A DNA stretch of 64,000 nucleotides from Gnetum montanum (lineage: Eukaryota; Streptophyta; Gnetopsida; Gnetales; Gnetaceae), in the NCBI GenBank assembly GCA_015680685.1, contig MNCI01016241.1:371240-435239 (forward strand), in the 5' to 3' direction. Both the position numbers and the translations under genes were made by a program. The notes below the pieces were generated by a model. That model was not told where the DNA came from. It did no database searches and saw only the letters and a program-made list of their open reading frames with translations. Every line of letters starts with the position of its first letter. Within the stretch, counting starts at the first letter, position 1. This document shows positions 24,011 to 37,030 of this stretch, one piece after another.

Positions 24011-24219
24011 TATCGTAAGCGTAATAGGAACAATGCGACAAGAAAGAGTGTAAATTGTGTAATAGTAAACAATGTGTACATGATATAACATGTCACGTTA
24101 ACGTATTCACTTGCTAGCTCTATAGTTGTTTCTTGATCGTTTTTAGGTTTGGCGATGCATATGGGCGAGGAGGCTTATTACAGCATTCTTCTATGCTACC
24201 ATCTTCTCCCTGGAAGGGT

Positions 24220-24740
24220 AGTTCAGCCCAAGTCAAGCTTTCATTAGCCACTGTGTTGGCCTATTCAATTGTTGGAATAGGGGTTTGATCTTTGGGAACT
24301 TCAATCTCTGACCCTTGTTCCATTTCTACATTGTTAACCACTTGAGGGATCATCTTATCACCATGGATGATCACTTCCCCTCCCGCATAGGGCAAGTGGA
24401 TCTCTTGATGAATGGGTGATGAGACTGCCCTTAATTGACCTAACCAAGACCTCCCTAAGATTAGCTTGAAGTCAGGCATCTCCTCGATGATGATGAACAC
24501 TGCATTTGTGGGGAATTGATCCCCTGCTACAAAGTTGATGTGTACCATTCCCTTAACTTGCACTCTTGCCCCGTTAAATGACTTCAAACATGACATTGTC
24601 ATGGGATTGATCTGGTCGAGCAAACCCAGTTTGTCCACTATAAGGAAATGAATGACATTGGCAGTGGCCCCATCATCTATGTGTACTCTCCGAATTTTGT
24701 ACTAGCTGACCCGGATAGTGATGAACATGGACACTGTTAT
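24220..24740 (-). pseudogene. Tat-lineage aspartic protease
   Basis: Right to left, VHIDDGATANVIHFL (plus 24667-24684 covers the core) is the active-site loop, with DDGA where DNGS/DSGA is usual. The frame 24261-24638 follows: LGLLDQINPM, FNGARVQVKGMVHINFVAG, VFIIIEEMPDFKLILGRSWLG and SPIHQEIHLPY, matching the FNLLLGRPWIH...SSLHQ pattern of Tat proteases. The catalytic Asp is present. It lies downstream of gag and upstream of the long intron-like insert. Confidence 0.85.
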
Positions 24741-25029
24741 CACCTAACCCTTTTCTGGATCATCCTTAATGGATTCTTCATGAAATGTCAATTGGGGAGA
24801 TCATAGTTGTTCAGCAATGGAGAGAAGCATAATTGAATGGATTGCTTCTTCATCTGCAAGCAAGTTTTTGTCCATGAATATCGACATTAGCATGTGAACC
24901 ATGGCTTCACAATGCTTTTGGGATGTCATCAACAAGTCATATAGGCTCAGTGTTGTATTTTTCTATTTGAGAGCCTACTTGACTTGCGTAAAAGTGTCAA
25001 GGAGATCATGCCCATGATCTAGTTGTTTT

Positions 25030-27540
25030 TTACCCTTCTCTTCTTCCATTCGTCCTAGGAGATAGATTTCTCAGGGTGGAATAATTTCTGGTTGAGGATT
25101 GTGTTTTCTTGGGCAGGGAGAAGGTGGTCACGTTTGTGTAACATCATTTTTTTAGAAGAAGGTGGGGCCAAGGGTGCTAAGGCGAGGGGTGTAGGCCTAG
25201 GAAATCCCAGCATAAGATGATCCTTAGCTATGTTAGGTGTCATATGCCCTTCTCCTCTCCTATTAGGTTGTGATTGGGGCATTCACTTAGAGGGTTGCCC
25301 CTACATAATAGGAATAACCAATGGCTTTGGCACTCTGATGACAAAGGGTGCCTTAGGTGTGGGTGCGGGTTGGGCCATGGCTTTAACAATAGTAGGCTGT
25401 GGAATAACAATAGGAGATGGGACTTAGAGGATAAAAGGTTGTTACTAAACCATACTCGTTGATGTTGACAAGCTTGTCGTTTGAGATGAGCGAGGAGGTA
25501 CATGCAAGAGAAATGGTTGCTTTGGTTATGCCTGACCATCACCTTTCGTACCTACCACATTGATAGTGTACCCTGCAGTATTGGCATTTAACGAGTCTTG
25601 GTACACATGCATGGACTGGTTTTCAGGATGGACTGGACTATTGCTATCTAAGATCAGTTTGCCTTGATCGATCATGCATTGAATTTCATCTTTCAATGCC
25701 CAGTAGTAATCCTTGTTGTGACCACACAGCTAGTGATGGTCACAAAAGTGGTCCAGCCTAAATTTTTTTGGGACTGGGGCTTTGTTCGGCAGGGCCAAGG
25801 AGGGATTCTTGAGCAACTCACAATGCCATCTATGGCACTTCAAACCCTCCTCAAATACCTTCTTATGTTGAATATGGCTAGTTCCCAACAATTTCTTCAA
25901 AAGTTTTGAAGGCTTTACAAGTAGAGCCATGTATTTTGAACGGTCTTTACGCTCAAAATTAGGCTTCGGCTGTGGAGGTGCTTTAGGGACGGAAGGAGTT
26001 TCTTAATCAACACTGTTTGAGCTAGTTGTGGACTCAGCAGGCTCCACAGATATTTTCTTGTTGTTATTTTTCTTCTTGGCCCCCTTGGCAACCGCTGCTA
26101 CTGTCATTGTCATAGCTTTGCCTTTGTCCTTACCCTTTTTTTGGGCATTTTTGTAGACCACATACACCGGATCCTTACTAGCCTCTGCCACATCTTGGAT
26201 GCTCTTAGTTTGAGTGAAGGCTTAGCTGAGGGAGCAGGGAGCAAGGTAATATAACTTCGACTTGATAAAGTCGTTAACTGCCTCCTTGAAAATTGCCAAC
26301 AGATGGGCCTTCGCGATGGATTCACGGATTTCATTCAAGGTGGAGCTCCACCGTTGTATAAACTTTTAAACCGACTCGAGCAGGTCTTGCTTGACTCCCA
26401 TGAGCTGGTCCAGTGTGACTTCTATTTTCAAGTTGTACTTGAAATGAGTCACGAACTGAGTTAACAGTTCTTCCAAAGTTGAGATGGAAGCACGCAGGAG
26501 TGCTCGATACCAGTCTAAATCTTTACCCGTTAGGGACATAACAAAGACACAGATGATAGTATGTGGCCATTATTGCAATAACAACGACTCTGACCTAAAA
26601 GTAACTAAATGGGTGTTGGGATCACCTTCCCCATTGTATTTCGTAAAATGATGGAGTGGCATCCCAGGAGGTAACGATAAAATAGGCACTACCGAACTAA
26701 TAGGATCATCATGGTAAAAATCCATAACCTATATTGTGTCAAAACTGACAACCTTGAGGCGTTTAACTTCCTCTCTAAGGGTCTGAATAAGCTGGAAGGC
26801 TTGATCCATACCCGTAGACAAAGAGGCCATTTTTGGAATGGCAGGAGGAGCCACGCTGGGTGGCAGAATAGGGGCAACAGCTTGGCTGATGGGCGATGAT
26901 ATCGAGATTGTCCCCGCAGGTGGTGCCACTTATGGCATCCACCACCCAGTAGGTGGCACGGATGGGGTGACCACCATCGGCTGCATCATTGGATACACTG
27001 TTTGCATGGTCGGGGGCATAGACAATGACCCTATAGCAGGGTTTAGTACCTGCAAAACCTAGTTTTGATGATGAGGAAGATCGGACATCTATGTATGATG
27101 CGCAACGAGAGACATGTTTGGAATCCACCATGCTATAGTGGCGAGCCCTGTCGTGTGAGTCGAGATAAATGTAGGTGCTGTATGTAATTGTGAAGTAGGT
27201 ATCACATGTACATATGGTGACATGGACGTAGGTGTATGATGAGATGGATTATCTAACTGCACCTGCTAAGGAATGATTTGTGATTGGACACCACCTGGGA
27301 GGTCTCTTCGAGTTCTTGTGGATACATGGGCAGATTTGCTACAAGTTTGGCACAGAGGAAATTGTATTGTTCCCTATGCTGAGCATGTCCCTCAGGCTCC
27401 TTGTTTTGGAGCTTGAGGGATCGGCGTGGTCACACCGGACTATTTGGTGGCTCGACCAGAGGAGGCATAGCTTGCAAAGTCCAAGGATTCTTGAGGTTGG
27501 TAGTGTAATAGTAGTGGTTGATGTAGCAATTCTCTACGCG
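25030..27540 (-). pseudogene. Tat-lineage gag polyprotein
   Basis: Right to left: a Pro/Gln-rich N-terminal region (about 27540-26930), a helix (26929-26729, AFQLIQTLREEVKRL), then the retrotransposon gag core (about 26690-26480: LPPGMPLHHFTKYNGEGDP; LTGKDLDWYRALL). Next are a capsid C-terminal part (26334-26003, ending in a Lys/Ala-rich linker) and a knuckle-like FCDHH.LCGHNKDYYWALKDEI (about 25740-25680) of the kind CDYHK..GHTTE.C..LK in Tat Gag. A proline-rich tail runs to about 25050. Several stops and frameshifts. Start site not certain. Confidence 0.8.
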
Positions 27541-27760
27541 GTTTGAGAGTAATGATGACAAGGATAAAGATTGCAAGGGCAAAGGCAAGCTAAGGTGATA
27601 ATTCGGCTTTCTACCTTACAGGATTTCAACGGAATCGTCGAAGTGACTGATCTACACCACATAATCTCGTAAACAACCACAAAGGTATTACATTTACGTC
27701 AATCGATAATGGGTACAGAAAGCTTACAGGACTACCCATAAAGCATGGATCGGATGTTCA

Positions 27761-27780
27761 AGCCCTCCTTCTAACGCTAG
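27761..27780 (-). other. Putative primer binding site of the Tat element
   Basis: Six bases after the 5' LTR end the minus strand reads TAGCGTTAGAAGGAGGGCT. It probably derives from TGGCGCTAGAAGGAGGG..., complementary to a CCA-ended tRNA, with GCTTGAAC behind it resembling the complement of a T-loop. I could not assign the tRNA. Confidence 0.5.
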
Positions 27781-27786
27781 AAAACT

Positions 27787-29298
27787 ATAACGATGGAAAA
27801 TGTTGGTCGCTAGAAATACCGAGCGGAGTTTCATGTATACAGTTCCAACCCCAGATCCATGCGAGGGTCGTGCTGGAGAAGACAAATCTGAGGTGCCCTG
27901 AATGATCTTGTTGATCAGACAGGGACTTACTTAATCAGTAAAATTTTGTAATAACCAGATGGCAAAATGGCAATTTCAATGAGGAGATATAATATCGTTA
28001 ATCCCGAAGGTAATCGAGAGCGATGTAAACAATTCAAAGCGATTGCAAAATCTATGTAGATAGGATGTAATAAATTGGATTTGGAGAGTGTGCAATCCCG
28101 AGATCTGGGATTTATATAAACAAAATATATTGGATACAATGATTATAGGCAGACTTCGGTTTAGAAGAAGCACATGCCAGTAATAAGAAAGCTATTCAAG
28201 GATGAAACAAGCAAAGACAGATCTACCTTGTTCTAGCCAATCTGGGCACAAGGGAGTCAAACCTGAAGTAGAATGTCTACTAACTGGTAGTTTCTGATCA
28301 AAATCTCTTGTCAGTCACCTTCGATGTTCTTACGATTGCCGATCCTCTTTTGTTCTCTTGCCAATCTTTACCAAAAGGTTGTCAACAATTGCCAATGAAA
28401 GAAAATTGTTCACAGAGAAAATTTACCAATCGAGAGAAATTTTTTGCCCCCCCCCCCCCTTTTGATCCTTATCAACTGGAGTATTTATAAGGTTAGGGTC
28501 AGGAGAAAATGCGGTTTAGATGATGCATGTCCTGAACCTAAAAAATGTCGTTGACTTGATGCGTTTGTGTTTGAAGCTCGCGACATTATGCTACATTACA
28601 CTCCGAAGTGTAATGCATTGTAATCTACCTTTGGTAGAGCTTTGGTAAAAAATTGTCATGCGGTTACGGTATAATACGCTAGAGAGCATATTGTGGCATA
28701 AGAACCACCTATGCTTGAACGTTGCTATCTCTGTTGTTGCTTGTATTATGCTGTGTCATGCTACATTATGCTACATAGCGTAATTCAACATAAGATAGCG
28801 AACTTGCAAAAAAAATTGAAGTGTTGTCGCCACGCTTCCCTTGTTTCTATTGAAGCATAATGTAGCATAATAGGCCCTTAGCCAAAAAAAGGAAAACTTA
28901 CTGAGATGTGTGACATGTTGCAGATCCTTGCTTGAGCCTTGAGATTTTGCTGGACAATTGAGGTCTCAAATTTTACTATCTCCATTATTATGACTAGATG
29001 GATTGTCTTCTTGCATTACGTTGCGTTATGCTACATCACATTGCATTGCGTAATGTGGCGTAATATGCTAAAAGTTAAGATTTTCGAAACATAGCTAACT
29101 TGCAAAGTTGAAGGCTTGCCATTGTGCACCCCTTGTCTTGTTCTATCCTCTGGAGTCTATTACGATCTGCTGCATGGTGTGGTGTAATAGGCCCTTAGCT
29201 GAAAAGGGAACTTGTTGAGCCAGGACTTGTCGCAAATCCTTGCCTGAGTCGAAAGATTTTGCTGAACTGTTGAGGCCTCGAAATTTCATGGTGTTTCA
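27787..29298 (-). repeat. Tat-lineage element, 5' LTR (minus strand)
   Basis: Partner of 12011-13504. The minus strand begins TGAAACACC and holds U3 repeats of ATTACGCT/TAGCGTAA type (28560-29060), then CCTTATAAATAC (plus 28481-28492) as TATA box, then R/U5 ending at 27787. A poly-C run lies at 28447-28459. Length is 1512 bases versus 1494 in the other copy. Confidence 0.92.
28481..28492 (-). promoter_or_regulatory. TATA box of the Tat 5' LTR
   Basis: CCTTATAAATAC on the minus strand, downstream of the short-repeat U3 array and upstream of the predicted transcribed part. It is absent from the 3' LTR only because of the gap at 12702. Confidence 0.65.
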
Positions 29299-29303
29299 GT
29301 GTG
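29299..29303. other. Target site duplication GTGTG (right)
   Basis: Exact copy of 12006-12010. Beyond it the Athila leader and primer site resume, proving insertion of the Tat element into that element. Confidence 0.9.
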
Positions 29304-29427
29304 CTTTTATAATTGGATGTTTTTCAAGAGCGATGTTGACATTGGGTTTGTCCAACGATATTAATAATGTTCACTAATCCTAGATAGCACACATGTCAAC
29401 AAACAAAGTGCCCTGCAATAGTGCCAA
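29304..29427 (-). other. Leader and primer binding site of the interrupted Athila-type element
   Basis: Directly left of the LTR the minus strand reads TTGGCACTATTGCAGGGCAC, an eroded tRNA-Asp-type primer site. The remaining leader leads, across the Tat insertion, into the gag at 12005. The spacing (about 124 bases) resembles that of the first copy (85 bases). Confidence 0.75.
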
Positions 29428-30316
29428 GGATGAGTAGCAAGGTACCCCTACACCCATCCATATGAACCATAAAGTGTTTACATGCAATATGGTTGACTTC
29501 TGTGGACTCTATAGTTTCCAGTGCACTAGTCTTCTAGGTAGTGAACCTTGCCCTAAGGTCATTTGTTGTCTTCCTGATTACACTTGTAAAGTACAAAGGT
29601 ATGGTTAAGTAAAATCAAGGCATGTGATTTTTATAATTTTATATTTTATGTTCTTTGGTGCTTTGAAGAGAGAGATAAAGTAATTTAATGACTAATGTAA
29701 ATTAACTAACTAACTAACTAATCTATAATTGGTCCTAACATAAGTATCTTGCCCTACTTTCTATACACGTCCTGAACCCATTTATCCACTACTGGGTTAC
29801 CAAGCACTATGCTACTAGATGTACCAAGCAATAACGCTGCTAGGATTACTAAGCGAATACATGTTATGGTTTAAGCAGTCCTACTTATGTAATTAATCTA
29901 TCTAGCTTATCTCACTTAATTACCTCATTAGATTAATTACTAGAAAACATTGAATACATGAATAAATATCTAAACAATCCAGAATGCTACAAGGTTTATC
30001 AAGTACCTCATCTTTATTGCCACACACGCTATCATGCTCAAGTACAAAAATGCTCAAATAAAGATCCATACATTCAATGACTCCTAATACAACTTAGGAA
30101 AAATATTTTAACTTGCAAAGAGACAAACTACAAAAGCTTTGCTACTACTATGAATCTAATGTCATAATGCCACTGGTAAGCATTTATTTATATGCCAAGA
30201 TAGACCTCTATGTAAACCGTGCCACATTAATGCAATAGACTACATCGATGGGGCCCATTTGATACAACAAACTGTGTCAACGAGGGTCAATCAATGCAAA
30301 AAACTATATCTCATCA
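29428..30316 (-). repeat. Athila-type 5' LTR (minus strand)
   Basis: Plus-strand bounds GGATGAG (eroded TGATGAG) and CTCATCA at 30316; 889 bases. Collinear with 1849-2600 in its R/U5 part (GGTACCCCTA, GGTATGGTTAAG, ATAAAGATC). U3 (30190-30310) carries CATCGATGGGGCC, GTGTCAACGAGGGTCAATCAATGC repeats before a TATTTATAT box. These words also occur in the internal block at 4228-4320. Confidence 0.8.
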
Positions 30317-33300
30317 AGTAGTAATCCTTTTTATGTACTTCTTAATAATGTGAATCTCTAATCCTTTTCCTATCCTAGAGGGGAGATTTTTCAAGGTTGG
30401 TTGTAAGGATAAAAACACGAAAAGGTATCTCCAAAATTGTTGAGTCTTTTCTTTTTGTTATTTTGAAGTCTTTTCTTTACTTTTCTACTTTTGAACTCTG
30501 AATTTTTATTTTTAATATATTTATTTTTTGGCATTTGACACTTGTAAGATCCTAATTTTTTAGTTTCCTTTTAGCATTTTATTTTCTTAATAACATTGTC
30601 ATAATCATCTTAGTGCTTTTATCACATCTATGATGGGCTAACCATTAAGGCTAATATTGATGATTTATTATGGCTAAATATCTACCTAATGTTATAGTTT
30701 CTAAACATATATTTAAACAATAAGATGTTAGCCTCATTGTAAGACTTTTATTCCATAATTTATCCTTTTTCTTATGTTTCTACTTTGCATTTTGACATCT
30801 TCTTTCTTTGGCATCATATTCTTCTTGTGATGGTGACAAAAAATTTCCAACATGAGTCTTATTGGATGGCATATTGGTGTGGGTGACATCCAAAATTTCC
30901 AAGTTTCCTATCTCATCCAATATGTTAGTGACATCTGGTGTGGGTGGAATCTTCTATAAGAATGTCTAGCAGACATTTTGGATGCGTATGGATACATTCA
31001 ATATGTTAGAATACAAGGAGGCAACATTCAGGCTACTAATATTAGTTAGTCAAGTAATGGGTAAGCATTGTGATGGAATTTGATCACATTACTAGTGATT
31101 GTTATTGTAGTCAATGTTAGTAGAATTTCATTAATAAACATAAATTTTGGAGTTAGACAATTGATAGAGAAAAGAACTAGTTATTTAATCATGGCAAATA
31201 TTATGAAGGGATCTAGCCACATCACTTGTGAATTGTACATATAGTTAATATGAAACCTTTTCTAGGATGGTAGTAAGGGGCTAAGCCCTAGGATAACAAT
31301 AGGGTTAATACTAACCAAAAGTTGGATATTTTCATACATGAGGGCTAGTTTTAATGAGTATCAACTTTGTAATTACTATGAAATTTTAATGCTCGAAACA
31401 TCATGGGAATGTCACATGTAGAATAATCTATGAGTTAATGATTAATTTATGCATTAAAAAATTATTAATTGCTTTTGTTAATAGACATGTTCATGCTTAT
31501 AAGATTTTCCATTGGTTCTAATGATGTTCTTTACAGTGTAAGCCTTATCTTGTAGCCTTATTTTGGATGCTACGAAGTGGTTACCTATGCTATGAAGATG
31601 CACTAACCTTTCCTGCACATGTTTCATGAAGATCTTAATTAGAAGGCCTAAATGAAGTTTCTTATGTTGTTATGGATGCTAGATTGAAGTGCACAATAGG
31701 GGGATTATTTTTTAGAGAAATTGTGTAGATAAAGAATTTAAGCATTATTATATTTTTAAAGCCATGTTATGGATTTGTAAATGACTCTTGTGGTTATGTA
31801 TGTCTTATAACTTGATCAATAAGGATTTTAAGATGTTGGTGTGACATTGCATGAATTTTTTTAAGTGATTTATTCTTTATGGTTTATTCAAATAGACTTA
31901 TTAATTTGTAAGTATTTCTCTTAGTAGATAAGGTATTCCTATTCTTACAAAATTGTTATTCTACAACCTTGCAAGGACACCTCTATAAATTAAATGTTAA
32001 GTATCAAAATCATAGCTATAAATATTCTTTATATTGATCTAACCCTAAATAAGTCAACAATTACAACATAAATGGGCATAAACCTCTAATTAAATATGGA
32101 CTTAGCCTACCATCCAAAAACTAGAAATAACAACAAAATGATGAAAAATGATAAGTATGAGAATTATGCCTAGAATAACTTAGAATAAAATAAAAATAAT
32201 AAACAAGGATATCACTATGATGGAAAGGGTTTTGGTTTTTTCTTCCTAATAATTAGTATGCTTTATTGGTGGAATAGGAAGTTTTCCTCCTATGAAGGGC
32301 CAAAACTACAAGGAAATGATAAAAAATTATGGAAGATAAAATTGATAATAAAGACATAGTTTATGAGTAAAGTAAGGGCTTTTATAGGGCTTTGATAGTG
32401 AAATTTAATGTTTGGTAGGTATAGGTATGAATTAAGAAGCTATAGATGTCATTCAGGATTAATTAGGAGACAACATGGGGCCATTTTAGTGAACAGTCCA
32501 GTAAGTGATATTAGAGATAAATAAATATAAATATAGTGTAGGAGACACAAAAACTACTTAAGTGATACTGAAGCTAATGCTAATGTTAGTTTCACCTTAC
32601 TTGTTATTAGGGACTTAGGCATTGGACTAAGATTACAAACTATGAAAGGAAGCTAGAATGGGCATGGAGAACAAGGAAACACTAGGAAGGTAGATGCTTG
32701 TGCTCTTAATTCCTTAAAATCAACAAATATGTTCTAGATCTTACGAAATTTTCTCTAAATTTCAATTTTGATCTAATATTTATAATCCTATGATTTCTAA
32801 ATTTCAACATGAATTTAAGTGAAGCTAATTAAAGTTCATTTGTACAAACTAAGTGATGCAGGTGCTAGTTTACTGATGTTGACATTGATGTTGGCATCAA
32901 CATTAACATCACCACTTAAAGTAGAATTTTTCAAGCATCTTCTAAACTACCATACCAAGATCCAAAAACCATACCTAATATCTAAATTGATGTCAAATTA
33001 CACCATGATGGTGCTTATGGAATGTTGGAGATCTCATAGATTTGAGAAATAACGTCGAATGTCAAACTTGGAGGTCTTTCTTGGTGCTAAAGTTGTTATA
33101 GTGATGTTGATGTTGACTCTAACGCTAGTGTCAGTGTCACCTAGTAACACTTAGTCTTGAATTTAGCCTTAACCTTCCAAATTTCCTCCAAATCTACCAA
33201 ATTTTCCATTTAACACCTTGGGAATGATCTCAACTAGTCATCATAGAGCCCATCAGGCCAAAATTAAGTTCAAAATGCAAGTTTTTTCATTAGGAACAAG

Positions 33301-34149
33301 TGTTAACTTCCAACTTTAGAAAATTTTTTCTTTCATGATTTTAGTGAAACTTGTCAAAATTCAATATCTATTATGCTTAGACTAATGCACATAAGTTGTT
33401 CAAGACTCTGCAGAATTGAAACTAAGGCCCAAGAGTATTTTTGATGATGGTGATGTAGGGGTGATGCTTGAGGGTTGACCTAATTCTAGGCTTAACAATT
33501 AGACATTTTCACCTCCTAAATTTTATGGGTCACCAAAATTGATGTGTATATGTTGGATTATGACTTGTAACAATCTCTAGAGGCCTTTGAAAACTGAAAA
33601 TATTCCTTGTGATGCTATTTTTGGGACTTTTTTATGCTTAAATTTGAATGAAACAATGTTGAAACCACACTTATCTTGGTTACTAGTAAACTGAAAAAGT
33701 GAGTATAAAATTACCCTCTCTTTATGGATACTACTAAGATGTTAAAATAGGGTTCATCAAGAAGAATGGATGATTATTGATGATGAACCTAAAAATGGAA
33801 AAGTAGGAAGAATGAAGTGAGACAAGAGAATATTATTAGGATATCACCAATACACTAATCATGAGGATAGTGCTATGCCACAAAAGGGGGGCATAGCACC
33901 TTTTATGGAATAGTATTATTATTGTTGATATGGTTTTTTATTGTTATCTTGCATGTAAGATAACCTCATGGACATTTTCTTTTTGACAATCTTCAAATTT
34001 ATTACATTTTTTCTTGATTCTTATAAGTGAGTCATGACAAGATAACATCCTTTGGGATGTTTATATTAGCATAGGCTACACTCATTTTCACATTTTGGAC
34101 TAAAATTAGCAACATGTTTCACAACAATAGATTTTCCTTTATACTTATA
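30317..34149. other. AT-rich stretch without a recognisable gene
   Basis: No frame gives a recognisable domain; the longest open frame (32819-33052) is unremarkable. Around 32860-33150 there are repeated GATGTTGA and AACATCACC words, and a duplicated TCCAAAATTTCCAAGTTTCC-like segment lies near 30890. Probably long-decayed repeats. Confidence 0.5.
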
Positions 34150-35330
34150 TATGTTATGTTCTAACTTCTTTTTTTATTTCCTTTTTCTCCTTTCCTTTCT
34201 TTAGGGCTTGTTCTATCTTTTCCTTTACTATCTTTAGTGCTACTACAAACTTCTCATCCACAATATCCCATATCTTTTTGACCCTTTAATATCAAATATG
34301 GATTTTTGAATTAGAAATATCTTTATTTAAATCTTGTCTTCTATAAATTATTCTTCTTATATCTCATAGATCCAAACATCTCTTTTATGAAGAGGTGGAT
34401 TCCTATTATACTCTTTGACAAATTTTCTCTTTCTTAGCTATTTCCTTCACTATCCACCTAATCAATTTATCTTTGTATATGATAAGCTTGCATTTCAAAC
34501 AACCTTCCATAGGCATACACCCCAACGGTCTCTATTGTCTTATTTCTTAATCCATAAATTATGTGCTTGAGTTATTCCTTCTGAAAAGACATGCCTTAGG
34601 CATCTATGGAAGAGTGAATAATATCTACATGTAGCTAAAATAAAAAAATCTTGGCTCCCTTGGTTTCATCATTAGATTTTTCTCCTCATATTTGACACTC
34701 TCGAATAATTTTAGTATTTATTCTTGAAAAGTTTTAACATTGTGCTCCATTGGCAAATAAAGTTTAGTTCTAAAGATCAATACTAGAAATATGCTTTTTT
34801 AATTAGTATTCTTAAAAATAACTTAAGTTTCTACCAATCATTCTCAATATTCAATAACCCACATGCATAATGAAGGGCTTGTAGATGATGTTACAGGTCA
34901 ACATTATAACCTCTCTCAAACTTCAAAATGTTGTTCATGTTAAGTTAGTTGATGTGACTATCTCTTTGATGCCTTGTTGAAATGTAGCTAGCCTCTAAGA
35001 TGGTTATCATAATTTTGGTGGCTAGTAGGGATTCATCATGATCTTTGAGTTTGTCATAGTATCTATTATAGTAGTGATGGTTCCTTCAATGTTCTTTATT
35101 ATTTCTTTTTATATACCTTCTCTCTCTCTCTTTCTATCTTTTTCTTCATCTTCATCATGGTTCTAATTTCTTCCATGATATCTATCTTAAATCCTCTTTT
35201 ATCCCTATTAGAAATTTTGTCTTGATTCCTTCATGGATTTTTACCTCCATGTCTACATTCATCTTTGTGAGAATTTGTCAATGAGGATGATAAAGATGAT
35301 GGAGGACTTGTAAACACAATTGCATATGAG
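34150..35330 (-). pseudogene. Athila-type gag remnant (third copy)
   Basis: The DNA is similar to 10.3-11.4 kb and 1-1050 in the same order: TTCTCATCCACAATATCCCAT (34253) against the CTTCTCATCTAAAGAGTCCCA region, then the ATTCCTATTATACTCTT and TAAAGTTTAGTTCTAAAGA blocks, and the Arg/Ser/Asp-rich end near 35.1-35.3 kb. No frame stays open. It ends abruptly near 35330 without LTR or primer site. Confidence 0.6.
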
Positions 35331-36139
35331 ATATAAAGGAGCCTTGGTTACACCTCTTAATATATAACCAAGACAAGATGTCATGGAACCATAAAAAGAT
35401 GATCATAATCCAAAAATATTAGAAGACAATGATTTGTAAGATTGAAGCAAGGTAATAGCTCCTTACTATAAGCACAACAAGTAGAAAAAGAAGAAGAAGA
35501 AATACCTACAAGTGTGTTCTAGAATAAAGAAACCTAGCTCTTCTATATGATATCTTCACAGAAGAAATTAATTCTAATTTATAAGGGTTGATAAAGCCAA
35601 GATAGCCCTAGACATTTTGAGCACCAAAAGAAGAATTAGAACATCAAACATCAAATATTAAAAAAAAAGTAAGCATAGTGACTCTAGAAGCCAGGAGTCA
35701 CAAGTAAAGGATATGTGAAGAAGGAAACTAAAGATAGTGATCATAACCTAGTTGTGGATTACTAAACAATTCTAACATGTTCTAACCCATCTATGAGAAC
35801 AAAAAGAATTCTAACATTTGTGTAAATTTTAAGAGTACAAGAAGGGTAATGATCCTATGATTGTATTATGATTTCAAGGAATAAATTTTTCAAATTGTTA
35901 AAGAAAATTCAGGTCAATAAACTCAATATTTCTCTCCTAGGAATGTTTTGTAATTTGCAAGTAATAGATCAAGGTCAAGTTATAGGATCATTAATCTTGC
36001 ACACATTTTTAAATTTCAAAAAACTCTTAATATTTGGACTTTTCAAAAATTGGGGCTTTTTCTATAACTTATGAAATCTTAATTAAATATAAAATTGATC
36101 ATATTTTACAATTTTCATCAAAATCCAAATATGATGAGG

Positions 36140-37030
36140 TCACAAATAAGTAGGAATTTTTGCTAAATTTCTTAATAATCAAAGTTCTCTATGATTACAA
36201 ATACCACCAAAAAAAACTTTTTGAAGTTAGAGGACCATCACAACCTAAAGAAAAGAAACCAAGAAGAAAAGGTAGAGGATGAAAAGAAGAATAATCTTAT
36301 AGTAAAGAGCTTAGTCTTATTCAATCTTACAGCCAACACCACCAATGGGACAATTAACATAATTAGAGGCTATAGAACCTCCTCCTGCTCTAGAACTAGT
36401 CCAACAGCTCACACTTGTAAATAGATGTATCTAGGTAATCAATGAGAAATTAATCATATTCATGATTAATGTGGAATTGAATTTTGGTCTTTGATGGAGT
36501 TTACACTTGTAGAAGTTCATGAGTAGTCACAAGCTTCACACTTTTGGACTACACCATCCAACAACAATGAATGGTACCTTGGAAAGATATATCAATTTTG
36601 GCACCATAGACAAGATGATGTGATAAGCAAAATTGACAATAACAGTGCCTTATTCAATTGAATCTATTGTCAAAGTCCTGAATCTACCAAATGTTAAAGA
36701 AAACATTACCCAAATCTCCATAAGGTCAGAGACAATAGAGAATAAGTATAATGGACTATCCACAATAAATAAATTCTATTTCAAAATTAGCACCTATCAC
36801 ATATTTTCTACTAAGAGATTGAATATAATTTCCACATATGTTGCCAAAGGAAGTGTCATCCTAATGAAAATAATTCAAGTAAATATGAAATATCTATTAT
36901 TCTTGGAAATCCAAAGAAGATTTGAAGAGAAGAAAATAGGGAGACCCACACTTCCATTTTCCTACCTCATCATAAAGGTATATAGATATGCAAGCATACA
37001 TTTTCCAAAGTGCATCTTGCATTGAAATCT
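36140..37030 (+). pseudogene. Extra ORF (PF20167-like) of an older plus-strand Athila-type element, first part
   Basis: ATGATTACAAATACCACC (36190) equals GTGATTACAAATGCCACC at 63529. GAATTGAATTTTGGTCTTTG (about 36471) corresponds to the ELNFG motif. The next frame (36633-37025) gives VPYSIESIVKVLNLPN, matching VDFSVQAILEVLNLPN at 47 kb, then KYLLFLEIQRRFEEKK and LPFSYLIIKVYRYASI, matching the copy at 3.2-3.5 kb. Frameshifts and stops separate the parts. It continues as coiled coil at 40.7-41.6 kb. Confidence 0.6.

Larger units (their letters stand above)
18568..24199 (-). other. Intron-like insert between protease and RT of the Tat element
   Basis: On the minus strand the RT exon is preceded by TTTTTGGCAGTTTTGCAG (acceptor, last base plus 18568). 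A possible donor GAAGATG/GTAGCA lies at plus 24200/24199 after the protease region. Ogre elements are known to carry a short intron at this place; here the gap is about 5.6 kb. It contains no sense-strand domain I recognise. It holds an antisense multi-exon gene (19146-23587) and flanking short repeats (near 18660 and 23730-24010). The acceptor is convincing by eye; the donor is weak. Confidence 0.5.
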
